Of a DNA stretch of 64,000 bases, positions 10,745 through 24,662 are shown one piece after another. The stretch comes from Stercorarius parasiticus (Eukaryota; Chordata; Aves; Charadriiformes; Stercorariidae), in the NCBI GenBank assembly GCA_013396915.1, contig VWZL01002842.1, forward strand, positions 358,706 through 422,705, given 5' to 3'. Positions within the stretch are counted from its first letter, which is position 1, and every line of letters starts with the position of its first letter. Position numbers and translations under genes: made by a program. Under the pieces are notes generated by a model, which worked only from the letters and a program-made list of their open reading frames with translations, was not told the DNA's origin and searched no databases.

Positions 10745-13700
10745 ATTTCCTGCCCAGCAATGCACCATAATTACAGCATGAACTCTTAATAGTGTTGATA
10801 TAACAAATCTTCTAGTCCAGACAGATGAACACAGTCCCAAGTACTTTATTAACTGATCAGCTGCGTCCAATTGATTACAAAGATTCTGGCACTAATGGTT
10901 TTTTCCTCTTAGTTGCTTTATTAAGAAAAAATAATAAGTATGAACTTTTCAATTGGATATTTCCATGAGGCATGGACTGATTCCTTTTACAAATACATAG
11001 ATGTCATTTAAAGCATTTCTTTCAACCACTGGCTTTTAAGGCGTGCATTTTCATTCTGCGTTTCTTCTGCTTTTCCTTCTTTCTTTCATCATTTTAAACA
11101 ATTTCTAGAGACATTAGCAGGTGTTTCTTGCGATGTTATTGATAGCCTAAAGGGCATTGTATGGAATGGCAATAATAGATATGAACTAAGGTAGAAAAAA
11201 GGTTGGTACAAAGTTGAAGATGCTAAATATTTCAAAATCAAAACGGCAAGATCTTCCAAAGAACAAGTAATAGTCATTTACTAACCATCAGTTATTGGTG
11301 GAAAGGTTGTTTGGCGTTATTTTAATTCTATCCTAAACTCTCTGTAGTAAACAGCTGCAAAAATGTAGCTGTGTACCTGTTATCCTCTGGGTTTAGTTCT
11401 GGTGAACAGCAATTCCTCGCTGAGCAATGCGCCCCCCGGCTGGTAAATGATTAAATCAGTAATGGGAGAAGAAAAGAGAAACCTCTAAACATGAACAAGC
11501 AGTATCTGACACTCTCAAGTCATCGTGAGTCTGGGCTTACCTTTCGCGTACTCATTTATTCAGCTGCTGTCATTTGCAGGCTACATCTACAAGGCTAAAT
11601 GCATGGGCTCCCGAAGCGTTCCCTGACTCCTGAGTGGAGTGATGCAGGGTGTTCTGTCCCACCCTGGTCACGGCTTGCCTCCACCGAAGGGGAGCGATTG
11701 TGTGGCGTGACACAGTGCTTGGCTGTGGGGGTTCCTCAGAGCCCCACATAGAGCCCATGCGATCCTGATACAATGCTCTTACTCATGTGTGCACGTGGGT
11801 CGTGGGAGGGAGGCAAAAGCTCTTTTCAGTTCAAAGTATTATTTTGCATTCCAGTTTTTTCATAGCATGATATAGAAGGTACACCGTTCCCAAAGCCTGG
11901 GAACCCTCTTGTTCCCCAAGTTGAAAGTAGAATCCAGTTGCTCAAGTGTTATTGCCGATCATGCAAGAGACAGGAGTATGCTATATCCCTGTTAGAGGCA
12001 CAGAGCTGCTGTTTTTAAATAAACGGTACTGGACCTTCGCAGCCATACTTCCCAGTTAGGCTGCTACCCCCAGGGGAAGCAGTACTTTCCTCTCACGCAT
12101 CCTCACTGTACTCGCTCCCAGTGCTCACTCCTATCTCGCATGGTAAAGAGCAACAGGAGACTGCCCTTCCTCAGTAAGTGTGAGCGGTGTTAGAAGAGCT
12201 GCCAGTTGAAGCTCATTTCCACCATTACCAGCAACCACAGTCTTAACTGCCGTGGCACCATTCCCCTGCCACTGGCCCTGTCCTTAGCTGTACAACCCTC
12301 TACTCCTACCTTCACAGTTTACAGAACTGCTGGCTCACAAGATGTATACTTACACAACCGGTTCCTCAGTGCAAAAGGACGCTTTGGGATGAGTTGGCAA
12401 TGTCAAATAAACCTGCTGCTTCTTTGTGAAGGGGTAGATATGTTTGTTAGTTCCCAGGCTCTCTGGTCAAAGAAACCAAAGTGTTGCCTCCCTCCAAGGT
12501 GAACCCAGCTGCAGTTCAGGAGATGCTTCATTCTGAGGACAAATTGTTCCTCATCCAGGACCACGCTAGGTTTGGTTTCTTCTGCCCTACAGTCCTCTAC
12601 GCTATCCTGAGGGACCATGTACTTTCAAACACACCATATGTTCTGATGCCATATCCTTCGTTCCCTTAGCAGCATGCTGTGTACACACCACTCTGCACTG
12701 ACAGACTGCATGACAGCCTTCCTGTTATTTCAGGTATTTGAACTGAAACAACTTTAAAAAAAAAATCAATTATGTCTAACAACCACAAAAATGCTATGTG
12801 AGGGAGTGCGACTGGACTGCGGGCCACTGCCAGTCTGACTGAGAGACAAGTTATTCACTGCATGGCCTGGGGCCCAGGGATGATTAGCAGTATAGACATA
12901 GCTTTGTCCTTAACTGGCAGATGCAATTAATCTATCTGCTGCAGGATATTTACTTGCACAGTATAGCTGCATTAGCAGAACGATGCGAAAAAGCGTATCG
13001 TGTATCAGAGGTAGAATAATAACCTTATAGCGGCTTCTTTTTTTCATCTGTCCACATTCATGTGTAGGTGGCCAGTATCAGAAAGGTCTTCTTAGACCTC
13101 CTCACCTCCCTCACATTAGTGTGAAGAAGTAGGACTTGCAATCAAGACCTGAAAGAATAGCTACTTGGAAGTCATGCTCACACATTATGCCTTTTAATTG
13201 CCTGATTTTCACAGAATGGGTTGCTCTTGCATGTCCACAGGGCATACCAGTGTCACTTTATGGTGCATCATAGCTTCATAGTGCACTCAGAGGGAAAACC
13301 ACTCATTAAAAAGATGAACAGTGCCTGCTTTTCAGTGCCTATTACTATCAAGACATGGATGAAATATGCAATGCACATTCTTAATGGGTACTGACAAAGT
13401 ACTTTTAAGCACGTTGATGTTTTAAATGTATATTTAGACTAATGAACAAGATGTAGCTGAAGATTAACCTTTTGAGTCTATCAAATCAGTGGGACAGCCT
13501 TCTCCACTCCTGAATCCCACTGTTTTCTTTCTTAATGTTTCATCTATACAGTGATACATTCGGAAGATAGCGAGGCTCCAGCTCTCCTTGAAGCATCGCA
13601 GATCATAGAGAGAAATACTGGTAATTCACCAGGGTAAAAAAGAACTGCATAGTAATGACATAAAGGACAGAGCACAGTCAAGATTATTGAAAGTATGATT

Positions 13701-15686
13701 TTGACCTCAGCAGTGACTTTGCAAAAATGGCACTGTAGACCCCCATGTTTAATGTGTCTCAGATTTTTCAGCTAAAACTTGCTTAGTTGGAGAGTGAAGC
13801 AATGTTACTGTTCCAGACCTACCATGCCTACCAACCCTGCCTCAGCTCTAGTGTCACAGCCAAGCTTTCTCTGGCGTAAGCCACTTCAGCAGAAGAGTTC
13901 TTCTACTAGTCACCACTCACCCATGTGCAACCTTCATCTAAGCAATTATTTTCTGCAATTCCTGTGAAAGCCCACCGGAATGCTATGACCATGCTCTCGC
14001 TGCATTTGATGGATAGGTATGAGACCAACAGGTTTTAGTCATGCCGTGAGTAGTACTAGCAGGGTCCGGGAATGTATAGATTGAAGGGCAGCCTCAAGGT
14101 GATATTAATGGCAACACATGCTGTGAGCAATCTGTCTGGGATTCTTTCCTTCTCTGCAGGTTAGACTGAGGGCATCATTTGGTCTGACCTGGCTTGCAAC
14201 CCATATGCACCCATTTAATTAGGAAAGAAAACAGAGCTTTGATTACTTGTCAGTAAAAACTGGAAGAGATGGATATATTCCCATTCAATCTGAAGTACTG
14301 GTTGCTGTAGCAGTCAATGTAAGAGCTGAGTGTTAGGGTAATTTTGTCTAAACCCTATTTGGGAAAGAATATTCTAGCTCCCTAATTTCTTTCCCTTGTT
14401 GTTGAATGCTCAGTTGTTTCTTGCTAGTTTCTAGATCATGCTTTCTGATACAGTTTGCACTTTTCTGTACTGCTATGTGCATTATATGTTTGTAAAACGT
14501 GTCATAATGGGACTTCCAGGCAACAGGTTCTAAGTCCTTTGATCACTTGTCATAAATGTAGGATCACCCACCAAGATATAACAATGTGGGAAGCTCCCTA
14601 GATCATAAGTGGTATTGGAGTTCAGAATACCTAGAGATAAGCCTTGAAAATATGTGACGTGGTTTACTTACCTTTCTTCTCTTTTTATTATCTTAGTAGC
14701 AATTTTCATCACACTTAGCTTTAGGAATATTCTTGATGTTCCTAAACTAGCAGGCTATTTGCTGTAGGCTTCCTTAATAATAGCTGAGGGAGATAGGCAT
14801 TTCTAACAGACAGATCAGGCATCTAAGATCTTCATGCTGAAATGTAAACACTGAATCTTGTATTTTCTTTTTCACTGCAGAGAAAGAATAGAAGAGGTTT
14901 TAGACTAGGTATCTATTAAAATGTGTGCCTCAGAGACTCTAATGCTGAGAGTCTTTGTGCTGCATCATCTCTGTGTTTGAATTCCCAAAGACACAGAAAT
15001 ACAAGTCTTCTGACCTAGCTAGATTCCTCTGAATATTAGTAAAATAACTCATGATAAAGGAATAGCTCCTTTAACAGTGCGGGGTTTTTACATTCACTGA
15101 GATAATGAAAAATAATCACTGTAGTTAAATACTGAAACTCAACATATACCAATATATGTGATGTTCTTAACCATTCTTTTTTTAAAAGTATGGAAACAGT
15201 AGGGGCTTCAGTAGCATTGTATGCACTGGATGTTTGGAACTTACTTAGTGTTTATAGCCAAAAAAATCCACCTTAATAAACAGTTTTCCTTTATGTAAAT
15301 TTAGTAAGAAGAAAATATTTATGCCTGCTGGTAATCTCTGTGTTTGTAAACTCTCCAGACTTCAGCTGAATGTTTTGCGTGTGACCACTTGATCTTGTAA
15401 TAAGTGGACCATTCAGCCCAGATTATTTCTTTCTACCTGAAACTATCTTTTTTTCCTTGTATCAATTTTCTACTTAGTTACCTGTTACTTTTCCAGATAC
15501 ATGTAGTTCCTCAAGAGTGTGGGATCCAGAAGACTAGAAGTAGTGGCAGACACCTGCCCTTAAGTTGATGCAGAGTTGATAGCTTCCATGACTGGCACGT
15601 CCTTCTGGGACATTCAACGCTTCAAGTTAACTCAATATGAAAGTCTGACAAAACCTTCTTAAAAGGACTTCAGAAAAAAATGTGAT

Positions 15687-15723
15687 TTTCCTAATAAAGT
15701 GCCTTCTGCACTTTATTAGGAAA
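15687..15723. other. Perfect 16-bp inverted repeat with 5-base loop
   Basis: The left arm is TTTCCTAATAAAGTGC, the loop CTTCT and the right arm GCACTTTATTAGGAAA, with no mismatch. The repeat stops exactly at the ends of these arms. Both strands contain an AATAAA hexamer within the stem. It could be a fold-back RNA, a miniature inverted-repeat end or a chance palindrome. It is shorter than a normal microRNA precursor. Confidence 0.85.
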
Positions 15724-16396
15724 CCCTTTAGAGAAGGGTTTGATTCCAACCCCATTTACCTTATCTTACACTGTTTATATAAGTAAGAACAAGCTACAGA
15801 GAAAAGGGACTCAGTAAGCACGAAAATTTCATTGCAATAAAATCCTATTGCAAACAATGTCAGTGAAAGACTTGTTAGTTAGTTAAAAATTGGGAGACAA
15901 ATCAATATGAAATTTGAAACTTTCGGATTTTTCTCTATTGCATTTTTGAAAAATTGTTGAAATCTGAAGTTCCACTAAGGAGTTTTATATAACAAATAAT
16001 GATATTGCGTAACACTACTTTTCAATTCCACAAAATACCTTTTTCTTTTAAATTTAGACATATTGTTTACTGATAAGCTTAATGCAAACTCTAGATAAAT
16101 GTCCTATTTGAAACTAGAAGTCTTAGGCATTTTGTTCCTGATGCAAATGATCATTTGCTTTACCAGAAATTGATGTTTCTCATTCAGTCTCCTAACTTGT
16201 GCAAATCTATGTGAAGTTTACCATCTTCCATACTTCATTAACTGAAATGATGACCTGCAGGCTCCAACTATTTAGTCAACATTCTCTTCCAGTACACTAA
16301 TGAATAGATCTACTTAGCATATTGATGTTAACTGTCTCTCTTTCAGAAGAGCAGTCTTTTATAGAGTATCTTGAGTTAACATACCACAGGATATTT

Positions 16397-16414
16397 ATCT
16401 ATCTATCTATCTAT
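16397..16414. repeat. ATCT tetranucleotide microsatellite
   Basis: Four and a half uninterrupted copies of ATCT within an A+T-rich background. Short, but of the tetranucleotide class often polymorphic in birds. Confidence 0.85.
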
Positions 16415-19400
16415 TTGATAAGTGACTCTCTCACAAGATTGTGATTTTTAATATTTTTTTGCATGCTAGGCCATATTTTCTTTGCATCCCTTTCTAAAAA
16501 GAAGCAGATGCTCCAGTATGGACTGTGTAGTCTACAGTACTGTATATACTGACTGCTACGGAAAAAGGATTATTTTTCTGGTGCTGAATATATAGACAAA
16601 AAAAATTTTCAATGAAATAGGGCCATTAACCCATGGCATTTCCACATGTCAATAAATGTGGTTTTGGTTTGGTTTGATTTTTTTTGCAACTGTAAGTGCA
16701 AGGACTGCTTTAATTTGGCCCAATGTACTGTTTTGGGAACTATGGGCAATTGTCCTTTGTAGTCATGTTGCATGTTTCAATGGTTTGTGGCTTCATGGCA
16801 TAACTCAATATAGTGAATAACCTTTTTACAGAGCTATACAAGTACCCGATTTGCACTCAGTGATTTGCTGCACTTAGGATTCTCCGTAGAGATTTAAATT
16901 TCTAAGGATCAGTTCCTGAAAAATGTGTTTAGGAGAGCACAGCAACTCCTCTCTCCCTGTTTAAGACTGACAGGAAAAAAGAAAATTAGCCACTGTGCTT
17001 GTTAACCATCTTTTTTAGTTAGTATTTCACCTTTTGAATTGCATTTACCATATTTTCCTAGGTGTAATTTTTAAAAAAATACTTATTTTGTCATTAGTTT
17101 CCTCTGTCTGTCTTATTAATACAGTAATATGTGATGCCCATTCTCTATTCTCTCCATTGCTCTTGATTAAGCTGTATGTCTGTACACTTTTACTTTCTCC
17201 TTTCCACTCCAGGGATGATTAGGAATTTCAGTCAGTGCAATAATTTGAAGGTGAAGGAAGTTGGAAGAGTGGCCACATCTCCTAATTAAGGCAAGAGCAG
17301 AGTAAGGCAAAAGAAAGTGTAGTAGCTGCTGTCTTCATACTTCCATCTGTTTTTGAAGGCATCAGTTGGTTTGGGAAATAATTTCCTTTCATTTGAACGG
17401 CACGTTCTCATACAATGGAAGAAACACTGAATGTGTGCATATTTTGTGATTATTAACTTCCTAATGATCGTCAGAAATCTTTAGATGGAAATTACAAGTC
17501 CATTGCGCATATGTTATGAAACAAATTCCTGTGTGCTTTACTTTACTCACCCCTCCATTTTTTAGTTTGCATTTTCTATTTGGTGCGTCCTAGCTGGGAA
17601 GGGTAAAGGAGGGGAACTGTATGAAAAATATTGAACAGTTTAATGTCTTCATCAGTTATTTCTTTCTCTACCTCACCCCAGTACAATGCTGATCTGATCT
17701 GAGACACGCATTTGCATTTATCAAGTTGATGGAAGTACTGTAGGTTGCACTAATGGTTCTTAGTCCCACTAGGGGAGCAGCCTTAAAACCTGCCTGGGAT
17801 TACACAGGGATCTCACTTAGGCATGTAGGGAAGAGGCAGTAGGTCGAATCTTTTCTACCAACTCTGGTTCAGTCTCTTTTTGGGCTTGAACAAGTCACTA
17901 ATGGGGCTCATGTGCCTAACGCCTCGCAGTTTCTCTCTATGAGAACTTTTGGCGGAGTTCCTGCTGCCAGGGGCCTTTGTTCTGCTGTCACAGAGATTGA
18001 AACCTGTCTATAAATGTGACAAATGTCTCCCAGGTGTAATTCCCCTGGCTTCAATAGAGTTACACAAGGGATGATTTTGGACATTTTCAGCAGTACTTTG
18101 TGATTTTAGAACCTGCATGCATAAAGTTTGGAGCACGTATTTAATCTGCACAAGCAATTTGATAGCTGTCCCAGAAAGATAAGTCACCTTTTGTCAGAAT
18201 TATTGCTCCGTATATTCCACAGTTAAGAGTCTATTAAATCATTTACTCTAAAGGCTTAACATTCTCCAACTTTGAGACTTTGCATTTGTCAAGGAAATAT
18301 AATGTCTAGTCCCAGCTGATGCAAATTTTTTCCTGTTGTTTTGTAATAAATCCCTGAAGAACTAAATAATTAACAATGCTGCAGTTGGTTTAGGACCTAA
18401 GGCAAATACATTTTATTCGGCCAAAGACCAGAAATGTGAAAGATCTTCTTTTTCTCTTGGAGAGCAGCATTTCCAGGGTATTTTTTAGACTGTAGCCTGA
18501 CATCCACTGGTCTTGTGACTGAAACCAATTGCTGTATCAAGTCCTCTGTATGTGACCGGAGCCAGGAATGAACTAACAATTAAGCAATTAAGTGGGCGAT
18601 GAGAGATCCCATGCTTGAGCTTTATCCTTGCCCTCTTTCAGTTTGCAGTATGGATATACTCAATTATTCAATCACAGAAGCTTGTAAGCTAATTGTAACT
18701 GGATACGGTCTGCATTTTTAGGTCTATGAGGCCAAATCTCAGGTTCAGAAATCCTTTCCAGGGCTCTTTCTAACTATCGTTGAATAGCACTGCCTCAGCT
18801 CTGAAAAATAGTGTTTGATGCATCTTGGTACTCTGAGGGGTTCCAGCCGAGCTTTTGGTACTCTGGAAATCCAGTCTGATTTATCCATTTAAAGATGATA
18901 GGCAGTAAAACAAGGCTCAGCAAAGACCTACTCACCAGGACTTTGTCCTTAAAACATCAGACATTTCAAAATATCCCATATCCTGCCAGGCCTTGCTTTT
19001 ATACACATCTGTTGGGCACCCAGTAGTGGTTGGCTTCCATCGAACAGAGGACCTGCCTTTACAGAAGACATCCCTCTTTATGACCATCAGCTTTATATTT
19101 GGGAATGCTCTTAACAGTTCCATTTGTAATCTTATCATTCCCCTATGCAGCCACCTATATAGCAGATGCTTTTGGTAGTTTTTGGTGGTTTTTTTTTCCG
19201 GGAAAGTTTTAGTAGAGGAAGAACAGTAGTAGCTTTTAAGCTATTCCATGGCCTTTCCATGATCAACCAATAGGATTTCCAGGGTAGAGAAGGCACTTGA
19301 GGTTTATTCAGGGTTGTGCAGGCCTGTAGAGTCACAGTGTCCCAACATTTCTAAACTCAGACACAAAAAGAGAATATAAGTCAGTTGAGAAGATCCGTTC

Positions 19401-21693
19401 TGTAACAGGTGTTTCTGTTCATATCGTTGTTACAGCTTCTAAAGCGCTGTGAACTGGTTGAAAAGCTGAAGGCGCTTCATCCAGATATGGGTTGTGACAA
19501 GTGGAAAAAAAATATTTTTTTATTTTGATATTAGTGAATCTTTATTTTAAAACTGCAAAGGAATGATCCTAGAAACATGAGAAAGCACTTAATGCACCAG
19601 GATGCTTACAAGAAGGCAAAGCTGCCTGAGCAGAAGTAAAGGTTTCGTTACCATTAGCAGCAGCAATGCTAACTATTCATTAGAATTCTATGACACACTG
19701 GTACACTGTATGAGAACAGTTTGTTTTGTATGCTGGGTTTAATTACCACATTAGACCTTAGACCTCTCGGTGAACGAAAGCTTCCTGCCATTCTGACAGC
19801 TTATTTGATAGCAGCAATTGTTAACCTTGAAGGCACCTCAAATGACATTTGAATAGTGTTATGGATTTATACCACACATCATGCTGTTTTGCTCACTCTC
19901 CATTAAACCAAACAAGACACCTCCAGAAGGCTGTATTGATTCTTGACCACAGATCCTGGCACTGCAGGATACCAGTCTATTCTTCAGAAAGGTCGTGCTC
20001 TCTCAGAAATCTTTTCTGCAGAAAATACACATTGCATTGCAGCCAAGAGCTCTGCAGATGACCACGTAACCTAGTTTTAATGAAGGTTACTGCCCTTCTG
20101 CTCCTACTACATCAATAGTGCAATACCGTTTGAGAAATATATGCATACACTCTTTTTCAAAGTCAGCTTTATTAGTCTAACAAGTAGCAGACATACTAAA
20201 CCCATCGTTGTTTTGTGCATGCTTCAGTGAGTTCTAACTGAATTTTAGGAATTGAAATGTCTCATTTGCTTTTAAGGTTTTTCTTCTGTTGCCCTTTACC
20301 TCTGTCAGGTATTGCCTCCTTCTGTGTCTGTAATCTTTTCCTGTTTATGTTCTATTTCTTTGCACTTGAGAAAACAGCACTGGGAGAAGTCACTACTCTG
20401 TTCACTCTTGACTCACCTTGAGCCCTAGGTCTACCTTTATATCTTCCTTTGTACTTTGGAGAGGTCTGAAGACTTTTCTGCTTTAAATGTACCCTATAGA
20501 CATTTGCATCTAGCTTCCTTTAGACTTTATTTACAATTAGAGGGAAGTCTATGTTCGAATAAGTGGTTTGCAAAACATGTTTTACCATACAGCAACCCGT
20601 AAAAGCAGACAAGGCAAAAGAAAACAGCCAATCATATTAATGATAAATATCTCTCTGGGGTTTTTATTTCTCTATATTCAAACTACATGCATTTCAACCT
20701 TGTAGCCTCAGACTTTGTTTCCTGTAAGAGGTACTGCATCACCCACTCAGACAGCTCCTAATGTATCATATTCAGTATAAAGCTAACCCCTTGTTTCTGC
20801 AAAAAGATGTGATTTTGAATACCATTGTAAACTGTCCAGACCCTCCTGATGGATATTTCAAAAGACATGTCTTTCTAGGCTGTACTTACCAGTCAAGAAA
20901 ATGGTCTCTTGACTTACACAGTGTAGATTCTGCTACAGGTGTGTAGATAAGGCCATTTGCTAAATGATTTTATAATGCCATTGCAATAAACTAATGTAAC
21001 TGAGACCTTCTGTGGAAACCAAATGAATATAATTTTCAAAAGAACGTACTAGTCCTTGAATGATTTGTCCTGATTGACTCTTCACGTTGATGGTCCTTGT
21101 TAGTTTGTATATATACTCGTGAATTGGATTTGCAGTTGCTGGAATATTATCTAGAGGATTAGGATTAGTAATTGTTACAGGAACATGGTAGTCTGATAAA
21201 CAAAGTCTGGTGAGAAGTGGACTGACTTTTGATTACAAAGCCAAGGAGAAAAAAGCCACTGACTCTGCACTGCTGTTTAAAACAGGATCAGAGGATTAGT
21301 AGCAGTACCCAGGCCATTAAAGGTTGACCTTCACCATGATTGCTAACTCCTGACTTCTGCCAGTGTTTTCGACTAGGCATTATCAGTATTTTTAGTTATG
21401 ATGTTAACAACAGTACTAAGCTAATGATTTGTGAAACACTTTATTTTCTTTAGTGATGTACCAGCAATTTTTCAACTACTAGGCAGCAGTGGGCTACAAG
21501 CTGTTCTGTTATATTTTTCTGAAAATTGTGGGTGGTCCTTTGCTAAAGGAATATCTTGGAAAAGCTCTTCTATGGATGATGAGTGTTGTTTAATGAGGGA
21601 TTTTAGAGCCATTGAGGACACATACATTTGTAGTTCTCTTGTGATAGCCAATAATGACCTCTGGGACCTTTTAGTTGTGTTTATATAACTAAG

Positions 21694-21985
21694 TCACAGA
21701 ATCACAGAATGGTAGGGTTGGAAGGGACCTCTGGAGATCATCTAGTCCAACCCCCCTGCCAGAGCAGGGTCACCTACAGCAGGTTGCCCAGGAACGCGTC
21801 CAGGTGGGTTTCAAATGTCTCCAGAGATGGAGACTCCACCACCTCTCTGGGCAGCCTCTTCCAGTGCTCTATCATCCTCAAAGTAAAGAAGTTCCTTCTC
21901 ATGTTTAGGTGGAACTTCCTATGTTCAAGTTTGTGCCCGTTACCTCTTGTCCTGTCACTGGGCACCACTGAAAAAAGACTGTCCT
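21694..21985 (-). mobile_element. CR1 LINE, 5'-truncated (minus strand)
   Basis: Read on the minus strand, this encodes the ORF2 C-terminus (motifs [31 protein letters not shown]). The 3' UTR follows, with GGGGGGTTGGACTAGATGATC, TCCCTTCCAACCC and two ATTCTGTG octamers (plus-strand form CACAGAATCACAGAATGG at the left edge). Similarity stops at about 21985, after the frame for [11 protein letters not shown], so it is strongly 5'-truncated. The coding part is still open, so the copy is fairly young. It is the same subfamily as the copy at 48.15-48.56 kb, in the opposite orientation. Confidence 0.93.
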
Positions 21986-24146
21986 GAAGTTTTGGTGTAA
22001 AGGAGCTATTAAGAATAAAGGCAATGAACAGAAGTGTGTGGGTGCTGATGCAGAGAACAAAAAGTTGTCTACTAGGCAAAAAAAGAAACAACAGAGAAGC
22101 ATTTCATAGAGCATGTTCGGATTAGTTTTCTTATATTGATGTTATAGTCAACAGAAAAACTAAAAAGATGCTTCATCTCTGAATACACAAGTTCATGAAG
22201 CTTAAAGGAAAACAAAGCAAGAAACTAGAAACCTTCTAAGGTTATTTCTTCTTTAAAAAGATATTCCAAAGCAAATTATTTTTGGACTGCAGTCTTTATC
22301 TTTTGCATCTGCTATGCATTTAAATATGTGTTCTTTTGCTTTGATGCTAATGACATCATTTCCCTATTTATAATAATCTAACGTGGTAAGTCTAGTGAAT
22401 CACAGACTTTATTTCCCCAAGCTCTGGAGTCCTTTGTATGTAAACTGAAGCAGTTGCTGATATAAACAGAATAATCAAAGCTGCTAATCTGAACATCAGG
22501 CCTGAATTAAGGCCATTAAGTAAAACAATGACATTAGAGAGCTGAACTATAATTTACTTTAAATTAAATTAAATTGAAAATGTTAGCATTATTATACTGT
22601 GAGAAATTAAATACTTCTACCTCCTAGACATGCACAAATACTGGTGAATTTTCCTAATTGTTTTTTATCGTTATTGTTTTAGGAAAAACGCAGTGCAACA
22701 TGCATTATTTTTTGGCTCACTGAGTGTAAAGGTTTCAAAAAGCCAACATTGGAAGTGACTTTCTACCAACTGAATAATGATATTATAAAAACATGTAAGA
22801 AATGGGGAATAGTAATAGATTACAAATTGTTTAAATAAAATATTCTTAGAGTAAAAAGATAATTGACTGTATTCCTTTTCTACATAGTGCTACTAATTAC
22901 TGCCTGACGCTAACCAGAGATCATTAGAAAATCCATCTTTTCCTCTTCAATTTGATTTTTTTTTAATTTCTCAGATATCTCTTTGAGGGGTTTTATACTT
23001 TGGGGTTAAACATCTAACTCTAATTTTATTAGCTAACTATTTGTAAAAGAAAAATATTTCCATGCAGAATTCACAACCAGCTGTTTTACTACTAGTCCTT
23101 CCCAGGTTCTCCCTAGTGATAGTGCCAGGGTAGCCAGCCTTTCCTCCACCACTTCTGCGCTAAGAAAAATCAGTGTAACTGTCATGTCAAAAGGACTGAT
23201 CCTTCTGCCTCAGAATTTGGCCGTGCTGCAGACAAACTGTTTATGTGAGTTTGGGACAAAAAATTGTGGCGACTGTGTTAAAACAAAGGGACTATTCAGC
23301 TGCTATCACAGGCTGCTTCTGCCCTCCCACTGCTTTTCCTGCTGACACATTTATTTGCTTAAGGCATCCAGTGGTTTATAAAAAATTCCTCTGGTCTCTT
23401 CTTGGCTCTTCACAGCTCTTTCCGAATACACATGCAGACTCATTTATACACTGAAGAGATGTCTGAGAATTACAAAACTATGTTCATCCAGAAATATCCA
23501 TATTCAGGAAAAAAAAAAAAGCCCACCTCTGTTCATGGAGTCTGTAGTAGTGCATAGAGACAGGGCTCGCACACTGCTCAGTTGAATGGGAAGTTAGATT
23601 GAAGACACGCGTACAGATTTTTCTTTCATTGCTATCTCTACTGCAGTTTATGTAATGAGCCTACTTCCAATGTTTCAGAAACTGCTGGCATCATCGTATT
23701 AAAAGGTACAGGTAATACTTATCTGGAAACACTGCGTATATATCAAAAATGTGGTGGTTATATCCTGAAAGCAGATAAAGGCAAATTCGCTGAGCTGAGA
23801 CAGTAGTTCATTGTTAATAAATCCCTTATTGAGTTGAATCTATGTAAGGATATTTGCTCCTTTGTGTGAGGATGGTATAATCAGTAAGAGAAGTATCGAC
23901 TTGCGATATTGAAGCTACCATCCATTGGGTGTAATAAGTAGTAGATGTAATGGTTAAAATGGTATACATAATAAGGAATAAGGAATAAGGAAGTATCTTA
24001 TTCTAATATTTAGGCATCCAGGTATTCATTAGTATGGTATACTATGTGTTTCTCAGAAGAAACTGAATTGTTCTGGCCAGTTAGAAATCAGTCCTCTGCT
24101 GGAAAAGAAACACAAAAACCACAACACCTTGTCTTAAAGAATATTT
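21986..24146. other. Single-copy DNA with short A+T repeats
   Basis: No gene seen. A TTAAA-type tract lies near 22556-22576, a run of twelve A at 23509-23520, and about three copies of AATAAGG at 23970-23993. The block 22290-22620 contains several POU/homeodomain-like words (ATGCATTTAAAT, TAATGACAT, CCATTAAG) and no repeat signature. Confidence 0.55.
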
Positions 24147-24170
24147 CATTTATTTATTTATTCATTCATT
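24147..24170. repeat. TTTA/TTCA tetranucleotide run
   Basis: CATTTATTTATTTATTCATT followed by one more CATT: about six tetranucleotide units switching from TTTA to TTCA. It marks the left edge of a G+C-richer segment that ends in a CR1-like tail. Confidence 0.8.
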
Positions 24171-24611
24171 ACGTTGTATATTACTCTTTCAAAGGAGGGA
24201 GGCAGCTATTGCTGCCATTGTCCGTGCTGGCGGAGCTCTCGCTCCCCATGCAGGGTCATGGTGCTCCACACACACCCTTCCCTCACACGCCTTGCACACC
24301 CAGTGGTTACAGCTCATCCTTGGAACTGTTTGGAGTCGGTCTGGTTGCCTACCCAGAGTTTTTGGATTTCATGTGCAACACTTTGTAGTCCTGAAGATAC
24401 AACTTTGACATTTAGGAAAGTCTCTGGTGACATCAGAAGATCCAGCTTTTCTGGGATTAGTATCTGGAGGCCATGAGGGGTTGGGTTGCTGGGACATCTC
24501 AGATGGTACCAGTCACATACTTGCAAGCAAGTACATTGAACACTTGATTAATACTGAGGAAAAAGAAGGACCTGTGAGGCCTGGGAGTTCTCACCTTGTG
24601 TCTGACACGGC
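24171..24611. other. G+C-richer segment, possibly decayed repeat
   Basis: This 440-base block differs from its neighbours in G+C content. It has overlapping open frames on both strands (70-114 codons) whose products resemble nothing I know. Because a degenerate CR1 3' block follows directly, it may be the body of an old unrecognised retroelement. I cannot name it. Confidence 0.35.
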
Positions 24612-24662
24612 TTTGGGAAGGAGGTTGGACCGGAGACCTCTGATGTCCCTTCCAAACTGAAT
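24612..24662 (+). mobile_element. Probable decayed CR1 3' block
   Basis: GGAGGTTGGACCGGAGACC followed by TCCCTTCCAAACTGAATTAT follows the CR1 order ggttggactagatgacc then tcccttccaac. The octamers are no longer clear. A short and diverged match, hence moderate confidence. Confidence 0.55.

Larger units (their letters stand above)
10745..21693. other. 11 kb of single-copy DNA, no gene recognised
   Basis: No protein or RNA gene is recognisable. A segment at about 11.55-12.67 kb is richer in G+C and carries overlapping open frames on both strands (60-98 codons), but nothing in them resembles a known domain. Small features are a perfect 16-bp-stem hairpin (15687-15723), an ATCT tetranucleotide run (16397-16414), and T or A runs near 16680 and 19505. 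The rest is A+T-rich DNA without visible organisation. Confidence 0.55.

Noticed and set aside
24044..24388. Plus-strand 114-codon ORF
   Set aside because: Includes a TTTA tetranucleotide run translated as FIYLFIH-like sequence, overlaps other frames in the same segment, and has no domain; likely chance in a decayed repeat.
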